Shown here piece by piece: positions 56,962 through 64,000 of a stretch of DNA of 64,000 nt. Source of the DNA: Bathymodiolus brooksi (taxonomy: Eukaryota > Mollusca > Bivalvia > Mytilida > Modiolidae); assembly GCA_963680875.1 (NCBI GenBank), contig OY804586.1:57694203-57758202 (forward strand), read 5' to 3'. Below the pieces are notes generated by a model, which saw nothing but the letters and a program-made list of their open reading frames with translations, ran no database searches and was not told where the DNA came from. Every line of letters begins with the position of its first letter. The first letter of the stretch is position 1. Position numbers and translations under genes: made by a program.

Positions 56962-59310
56962 AGCTCACCTGACCCGTATCTGAGCTATTGCTACCACTGG
57001 GCGTCCATCGTCCGTCTGTCTTTTTTTTATTTTTTGCATTTTAATCAACTCCTCTAAAACCACTGGGCCAATTTGTACCAAGATTTGGTGGAATGGTCCT
57101 CGGGTGATCCCCTTTCAGAATTGTGTACGACAATCCCTCCCGTCAACCAAGATGGCTGCCATTATTAAAAATAGATAATTCGGCAAAAATCAATTAAAGG
57201 TTATCTTCTCTGCAACTGCTGGGTCAATTGGGCCCAAACTATGGTTGATGGGTCTGCAGATGGTCCTCTTTGAGAATTGTGTCCGATGACTCCAGCCGCC
57301 AACCAAGATAGCCGCCGTTACAAGAAATAGAAAACTGCTGGGCCAATTGGGTCCAAACTATGGTGGAATGGTCTATGAGTGATCATCTTTCATAATTATG
57401 TCCAGCAACCCCGGCCACCAACCAGTGCTTTTGGTACTAATCAGATATCAAACATGGCCGCTTAATTCATTCTTTGGTTGATCTTTGTGATATTGAAGCC
57501 AATCACAAATACAACATGGTTGCCATTGATAGACGACATGCTCCCATTAAGGGACATACTTTAACATTAGGACCCTTTGCAAAATTCCCCATAAAGTCTT
57601 GTCTTCAACTACTTGCTGTATTATCCCTTCGCCAACGAAGTTGCGATGGGATATAGTAACGCTACCGTTCGTCCGTCCTTCTGTAGCATCCTTGTGAACA
57701 CTCTAGAATCAACATCCTTCAATGGATTTTGACCAAACTTGGGACATGATTATTCTTTAGGAGAGTCTCCAACCCTATTGATTTTCAAGGTCATAGGTCA
57801 AAGGTCGAGGTCACAGGGTCTAATTTTTACCCTGTAACATCCTTGTGAACACTCTAGAATCAACATCTTTCAATGGATTTTGACCAAGCTGGGTACATAC
57901 TTAGTCTTTAGGAGCGTCTGGAACCCTATTGATTTTCAAGGTCAAAGGTCAAGGTCACAGTCAAATTTTAAGATGAGGGGATATACCACGCTTTGAGTTG
58001 CCCTTGTTAGAATATAATATGGCAGCAACATTTTAATTGGATCGTTCTCTACAATTATGTAATCTTGGTGCCAGTTGCAAGTTCAATGTGGCCGCTAGCA
58101 GTGTATAATACATTGTAATTGGTCAGTCTTTAAAAATCTTGTCGAAAACAACAACAATTGAATTGATTTGTAGCAGGAATTATCTTTGGATATTGTAATG
58201 TTGAGCCCATCTGAAATTGCCAATACAACTGATTTGTGGTGTGAAAGATCTTTGAATATTGCACTTTTGGTTCTGATCAAAAGATAGCCAGTATTCATTG
58301 ACACACTTTAATACAGGACCCATTTTGAAATATTTCTGTGTGCAACTGCTTGCTCAATAGGGACCACTTTCCACCTATGTTGACTCGATGCTCCTTGCCA
58401 GTAGTTCTGGGTAGATATATTGATATACCAGTTTGTAACAGTATTTCAGTTCAATACAGTTATTGTGTCACCTGCATTGCACAGACTTCGTTGGGGTCAC
58501 AAAATTATTTCAGTCACACATTTCTCAGGAACCACAAAGGCCAGCTTCCTGATATTTGGCACACAGCATCAGTATGGAGAACTGTATAGTGTAGGACAGT
58601 TTGAATCTACCGCATCTCCACTTCCTGTTTGACTGAAATTAGAATATTTTTGAATATTTGCATGTCTTCCTGGAAGACTTACCACTAAGTCAATACACAA
58701 ATGTGTCATTATTATACGACCGCAAAAATATTTTGCGGTCATATTATGTTATGAGTCTGTAGTCGTCCGTGTGTAAGCACAATGGTTTCCATCCAATAAT
58801 TTGTATTCCAGTAGACAGATTTCCATGAAATTTCAACACAATGATCCTTGCTACAATATATAGTCTGGGATTAAAAATGGAGGTCCAACCCTTAATCGTT
58901 CAGAAACTAGGAGCCCAAAAGGGTTGAAAATGGTATTGTTTTGTATGTTTCCGTGCAATAACTTTTATTCCAGTTGACCTATTTCCATGGAATTTTAACA
59001 TAATGATCCTAGCTACAAACTAAAGCCTGGGATTGAAAATGAAGAGTCTGTCTCCACCTGTGTGGTAACTAGAGGCCTAAAGGGGCTGAAATTGGTATTT
59101 TTATACTTTCGGATATAGAACGTTTATTTTTTGTCTGATTTTGATGCAGTTTTTTCTTTAGATTCCTTATCATATTATCTTTCAGTAGTATGTCAACAGA
59201 TTTGACTACATAATCTTCCATATACATGTACTTAGCAATAAATATGGCTTTTCTTTTTTGGGGCCAACTTTGAGCTAGGTGAGCGATTACAGGCTCCTAG
59301 GAGCCTCTAG
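56962..59310 (+). mobile_element. Large composite repeat with nested elements
   Basis: The left end is agctcacctgacccg...gagctattgctaccactggg, and the right end gagctaggtgagcgattaca then ctcctaggagcc. The interior has degenerate ~130-bp repeats (aaactgctgggccaattggg). A copy of the hairpin-ended element is nested at 57625-58010, and another hairpin (gaccgcaaaaatattttgcggtc) starts at about 58718. No coding frame. Confidence 0.6.
57625..58010 (+). mobile_element. Hairpin-ended repeat element, second copy
   Basis: Same ends as 32156-32966 (cgccaacgaagttgcg hairpin; ccacgctttgagttgccctt right end) but only two to three internal repeats. Confidence 0.78.
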
Positions 59311-60189
59311 TTTTGAACAGACTTCATCAGTTTGTTTAGCTTGTGTCTAATCTATTTTGTCTATTCAATTGACTAATATGATATGTTTAAGCTAATTATT
59401 CACACTACAGACAAATAACATTATTAGATAAATAAGACATGTGATCTTGTACTCGTTCTATTTGAGCAGTCAGATTGTACAGACTGAATAAATTTGTGTA
59501 TATATATATATATCTATATTTTGGGTTTTTAATTAAACACATTTGAATCAACAATAGCTTATTGAAACCTATACTGAAACGTTTGATCAATGTTTTTAAC
59601 ATATTTATCTACACATATATACACACTTTAGCCCAGTCACTACATGGTCAGCCTTCATTTAAACATAATCTGTAGTACATGTATATGAGAATGTCATCAG
59701 GTAAATTAACGGGTGATTGATTATTCTTTAACGTCACATGAAAACGTTTTCAGCTGTATCATTTCAATCATACAAATTAAGTCAATTTCTGACATGTGTT
59801 GTTGTGCCTGAAAAAATAATTCCATGTATGAAATTTTGCCATGTTAGCTTTTATTTAGACAAAATAAAAAAATGTTTTCATATAATTTGTTTTTTTAATA
59901 ATAAAAATCACATAATGTTTTACACACTAATCATTACAGAATTACTTTTTCTGCAATTGTGACATAAAATAAATAACATAAATTTGAAATATCATGAATG
60001 CCCAAAGCGGTAAAGCACGTCACTTCCACCAGTCCACAGCACGCAGGGTTTCCACTACTTTTACATGTCCACTCATGAATACCACTTTTAATCAGTCAAT
60101 ATCAAAATTATTGGACTTATATATAAATGCTATATAAATTGACTAGGAATATGAAGCAAAAACAAACAATTATCATCAGTATTTAGTGT
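59311..60189. other. Intergenic AT-rich DNA, nothing recognised
   Basis: Contains a short (ta)n near 59500; no gene or repeat family identified. Confidence 0.5.
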
Positions 60190-60514
60190 GCCCGTCTTGA
60201 GTGTGGTAGACCCGTGCGGTTCAAGCCAAAGACTTGGTATTTGCTGCTCCTCCGTTAAACACAGCACTATCATAAGAAATAAGAGAAAAAAAAATAATTG
60301 GCTCTACTTCAGGATAATGTGTCCAAGTAGAGCAGTATGTCTATCCGCGGACCGTTGTTTCAGTAAGCTACCATTATGAAATTCAGAACATGTCGGTGTA
60401 AGGCAAACATCATCTTCATCGCATTGAAATATAAATTGTTCTCATCATGATATACAATGTAGATGACAAATTGTTCATTTGACATTAAACAACAATCACT
60501 CACGCACTCACTCG
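60190..60514 (+). mobile_element. SINE-3 copy (sense), diverged
   Basis: Head fragment gagtgtggtagacccgtgcg with part of the B-box-like region missing; tail (actc)n at 60497-60514. Confidence 0.75.
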
Positions 60515-60524
60515 CTATATTATA

Positions 60525-60623
60525 TGTTATTCAGCTATCAGACAGGGTATATAATGTGACATAGAATATAGAGCATAAGCCGGGAATGTCACATTATATA
60601 CCCTGTCTGATAGCTGAATAACA
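60525..60623. repeat. Perfect 37-bp inverted repeat
   Basis: Arms 60525-60561 (tgttattcagctatcagaca...) and 60587-60623 are exact reverse complements around a 25-nt spacer. It would form a long stable hairpin. It could be two abutting transposon termini. Confidence 0.93.
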
Positions 60624-61019
60624 AATATATTACGGATTTAACCATTTTTTTTGTTAAATACAGAACCAAACTGTCGTATAAAATGTTTTTTAATTTTTTT
60701 TTATTTAGTTTTTTTTGTTTGTTTCCTTTTTGTTTGTTTATTTTTATTTTCCTTTTGTTTTTTTCTTAACACGTACATAGTCTCAATTCATATTTAAAAC
60801 CTTATTAAATATTTTGCATCTTTTATTTTCATTTTCCGTATTTCTAGATGTCCCTTTTCGTACCTCTGACATTCTTTGTTCAATGACATCAAATATTTGT
60901 CACGTGATATTTTATGTACTGAGGTGTCTCATAAAGGAAAATCCTGTTCAATATTTCTAAATCAACACAATTTCATATGCAGTAAATTTAATAAACTTTA
61001 TAATTATAACATTAATATA

Positions 61020-61615
61020 TTACATAACAAAACAACGGGTTTGTGAAACAATTTCAATAATTAAAATGTTAACAATAAGCAAAAACTTGGCATGGCCCCG
61101 TGACCTCGAAAGTTTTAAAGGCGGAAACTTTAACACACTTTCACTGATTGTTATGTTCAAATTTGTAATGGTACAGCCGTGGAACATGGGAGTTTGCTGA
61201 ATTGTTCTGGTGTTTGTGACGGAATTAACTGTTGTAAGAGTGTTATAATCACAAAATAAATCATCATAATTTACATCCAAAATGTCAACGACGTCCGTAA
61301 CCGACGATGAAACATGTGTATTGGCTCTCATTTGAACAAGTGATGTTGAACTTGAACTGTTTTGTGTCGGCGGCATGAGTTGCAACCGGGAAGTACTATG
61401 CGGGGGCATTATTGAGGATAGTTGAGATGGTTGCTCTCCACGAACAGAACTTGTGATAATGTCTCCCATAGCTTGTTTTTCCTTTGATGAAACACGTTGA
61501 TATACTGCAACTGACGAGGCAGATTTGAGTCCGGTAACTGCCATAATTTGTGCCATTGAACAGTTTCTTCCGAGGATAGTTGCACCCGTTGCACGAATTG
61601 AGTGGTTGGTGTAGA
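61020..61615 (-). pseudogene. Tyrosine-recombinase (Crypton/DUF3504-like) C-terminal fragment
   Basis: The minus-strand frame contains TNHSIRATGATILGRN, then SMAQIMAVTGLKSASSVAVYQRVSS, which is the C-terminal part of a tyrosine recombinase: the second Arg (SIRATG), the GH-K-S box (here GLKS, His to Leu) and the nucleophile Tyr (VYQRV). A low-complexity Ser/Thr-rich tail follows and ends at 61020. Upstream, the frame is closed by a TAA near 61635 and no N-terminal catalytic part is seen. Such domains are found in Crypton transposons and their domesticated relatives. I consider it a transposon remnant. Confidence 0.7.
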
Positions 61616-61672
61616 TTTGTGAAAGGTATATTTTAATTTTTTATTGAAGAAAAGAATATCTTTTTTGTTCAT

Positions 61673-62520
61673 ACAACCGTTTTGAGTTTAAAAACAGCAT
61701 TTAATTTGGTAAAAATACATTTATTATTCCGTATTATGATATTGATTCAGTGAAGCGTAAATATTTCTGTTTTTGTCAACCACGTTGTTATTGTTTTTTG
61801 GGGCCCAAATGAGGGAGACCGAAAACGTACATATGTACCCCGTCTGTTTTCCGAATATATGCTGACATTCAGGGTTGAATAACCAATGAAAATATGCGTA
61901 ACAAACTAAATTCGTAATATAATAACATATTTATTGCATTTGTAATTTAAGATAATACTGAATAGATAATTGAAATGAATTTAAGATTATATTTGTATAT
62001 TGAATTTAATGTTGAATATTATTTCTGTAAATTGTGTAATTGAAATTACTTTTGATTTATATAAATACAATATCATTCTTAGAAATATATCTTGCTTATT
62101 TCAAAGTAGACTCTCTGTCCTCCCGCTTGTTTGATCTGGACCTTAATGTTGATTCTTTTCTACCAACTCGTGAGTTTAGACATGTAAGTTTAGAGATCTC
62201 TGCCTGTACCCAAACATGAGAATATTTACTCACAAGACATATATTATTCACCTTAGAGATATACATTTATTACAGTCATCTTGTTTCCCGTTCACGGGTA
62301 CAGATTAACAAGGTTTCTAATTTTAGAGGAAACACCCTCTATGCTTAACTTTACATGTGCCCATGCCATGAGCCGTACATTCTATTTATAGACTAGGCAA
62401 TTCGTACTTTTGCAGCCTTTACCATTACTAAACGATAGGAATTTTCAACGACGACGTGACGTTCTGTGGCCACCGAAAATCTTTCGAAGTGATTACTCAG
62501 TCAACCTGATACAGATACAA
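61673..62520. other. Intergenic DNA, nothing recognised
   Basis: AT-rich, no family identified. Confidence 0.5.
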
Positions 62521-62523
62521 ATT

Positions 62524-63301
62524 TTATTTAAAGTCGGAGTATAAAAACATACAACATAAGCTCTGAAGAGCTTTTAAAACCGACATACATGTAAATAACA
62601 AACCAAGCATAAGGACAGACATGCATAAAAAGAATACGAAGTATTTTTTATATCTGAGGTCAAATAAATAAACAGGACAATCCTTATTAACAATTCTGAA
62701 AACTTCTAAACAAAATGTTCTAAGTTTCCTTACTTTTAAGGATGGCAGTTTAGATTTGCATAACAGGTCTTCATAACTAGAGGTGTATTCATTGTATATA
62801 AATCTCAGAGCCCTTTCCTGTATTTTTTCTATTTTTTGGGGTATTGGTTTCTCCACAAATGTGTCAAGCAAGTGGGCAATAGTTAAAGTTGGACATAATA
62901 AAGGAGTAGTAGATTGTAAGTTTTCCTTGTTTTGTTAAATGGGTACCAATTCTTTTTAATACATTTAATTGCCTGGAGGCTTTATTACAAATATTGTGCA
63001 CATGTTCATTGAAATTTAATTGAAAGTCTATTGTTACCCCTAAAAGTTTAACTTCAGATTCACATTCAATTTTATTTCCGTCAAGAGTAAAGGTTAAGTT
63101 TTGTTGTTTGGTGTGTTTACCTTATGGCAATTGCCTGGAACTTTTCTGGGTTAGCCTTCATTTTGTTAATGGAAAACCAATTAATTAAAGTCATACTGTC
63201 ATCCTCCAAAGTAGAGATTACTTTATTTATATCATGATCAGAGTAGGAAAGCGTATTGTCGTCCGCGTAGTTATAAAGATCACTATTTTTTATAAAATAA
63301 A
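62524..63301 (-). pseudogene. CR1/Jockey-group LINE reverse transcriptase, 3' part, decayed
   Basis: Read on the minus strand from 63301: FIKNSDLYNYADDNTLSYS (catalytic YADD), WFSINKMKANPEKFQ, then after a frameshift at about 63122 an LDGN...VKLLGVTID region, NFNYCPLA followed by a TGA where Trp is usual, another frameshift, then KIEKIQERALRFIYNEYTSS and LPSLKVRKLRT. This order is typical of the RT C-terminal half in CR1-like and related LINEs. At least one stop and two frameshifts make it non-functional. The 5' part is replaced by a different RT at 63302. Confidence 0.82.
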
Positions 63302-64000
63302 ACCTAACCAAGAGGAAACCTTGGTACAGTAGCATCCTTGTTAACAGCAACCATCTATCAAGGACATCCTGATAGGAACCACAAGCTCTGGAATATCGTA
63401 TCAATTGAGAGATGTATACTCCATATGCAGTTGCTGCTGGAATGTTGCTACATATAAGTGGAAAGTTCACAATGGGAAAATTGAAATCATTTCTTTTGTG
63501 GTAAAGTTTCGTTCTTTACCGCCCATCACTGTCAATTTCGAGGTGTATGTCAATGTATGAAACAAACCTATCAGTATCTGTGATATCCTTTATTTCAAAC
63601 TCAATCGGATAGATGCGATCAACAAAATCACCAAACCTAGAATTATTTAGTGAAAGGACATCATCTATATATCGGAACTTGAAATTAAAGGATCGGACTT
63701 CTTTTCGTTTTTCTTGAGAAGCCCCTGTATGAGATCTGCCTCAAACTAATAAAGGAACAATTCGGCGAGAAGAGTAACACAGCTTGAACCCCTAGGCATG
63801 CCGACTGTCTGTTGAAAAACACGTCCACCAAATATAACAAATATGTTGTCAATCAAAAACTCGAGCATGTTGATGATATCAGTTTCAGAAAACTTTTTGA
63901 TAGAATCAGAGTGGTAATAAAATCTGTCTCTTCCTAGCACAAGGTATTTGTATCTACGTTGGCCATTCTTTTTTTGAAACATCGTGGGACCAACTCCCTT
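63302..64000 (-). pseudogene. Second reverse transcriptase remnant (Penelope-like?), runs off window
   Basis: The minus-strand reading from the window edge gives GVGPTMFQKKNGQRRYKYLV, FSETDIINMLEFLIDN, GGRVFQQTVGMPRGSS and LLAELFLY, then a TAG and a frameshift. FRYIDDVLSLNNSRFGDF, DRIYPIEFE, a TAA, and GVYISQLIRYSRACGSY to YQGFLLV follow. The YIDD catalytic box and the G-x-P-x-G block are those of an RT family widespread in bivalves and cnidarians that I associate with Penelope-like elements, without certainty. Two stops and one frameshift show decay. Confidence 0.78.

Overview
The window looks like intronic and intergenic DNA of a mollusc, probably a bivalve, though a gastropod is not excluded. 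It is AT-rich, packed with tRNA-derived SINEs, short inverted-repeat transposons and minisatellites. It carries one very dispersed plus-strand gene whose short exons encode WAP, Kunitz/BPTI, antistasin-like and lustrin-type cysteine-rich domains. That mix is known from molluscan shell-matrix and protease-inhibitor proteins such as lustrin A. No prokaryotic features are present.

Layout. 1-856: 5' part of a Tc1-type transposon on the minus strand, with 215 open codons running off the window edge. 1275-53194: the cysteine-rich gene, entered in the middle (its signal peptide must lie upstream). Domain order is WAP half, WAP, Kunitz, Kunitz, Cys-rich, Kunitz, WAP, antistasin, lustrin, antistasin, then four ~4.1-5.3 kb tandem units (19710-38396) each carrying lustrin-lustrin-WAP, then three more lustrin exons, a tiny Cys-rich exon and a five-codon terminal exon. 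Almost every exon is symmetric class 1-1, so modules can be added or skipped without changing frame. Introns hold nearly all the rest: SINEs, minisatellites and a 4.9 kb Tx1/L1-like LINE (38621-43532) inserted in a SINE. 55.3-64 kb: past the gene, decayed mobile DNA only (SINEs, hairpin-ended repeats, a tyrosine-recombinase fragment, and two different reverse transcriptase remnants fused end to end).

How the parts fit. If translated, the exons give a secreted multi-inhibitor scaffold of roughly 1,100 residues within this window. The locus is evolving fast. Two of the four unit WAP exons have lost frame at their acceptors, one lustrin exon has an in-frame stop, another has lost a core cysteine, one microexon has been amplified six times with loss of acceptors, and the present terminal exon lies inside a transposon while a downstream WAP exon has decayed. 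The gene is therefore either heavily alternatively spliced or partly pseudogenised; transcript data would decide.

The SINE, minisatellite and transposon names used here (SINE-1, -2, -3, MITE-a) are local labels.
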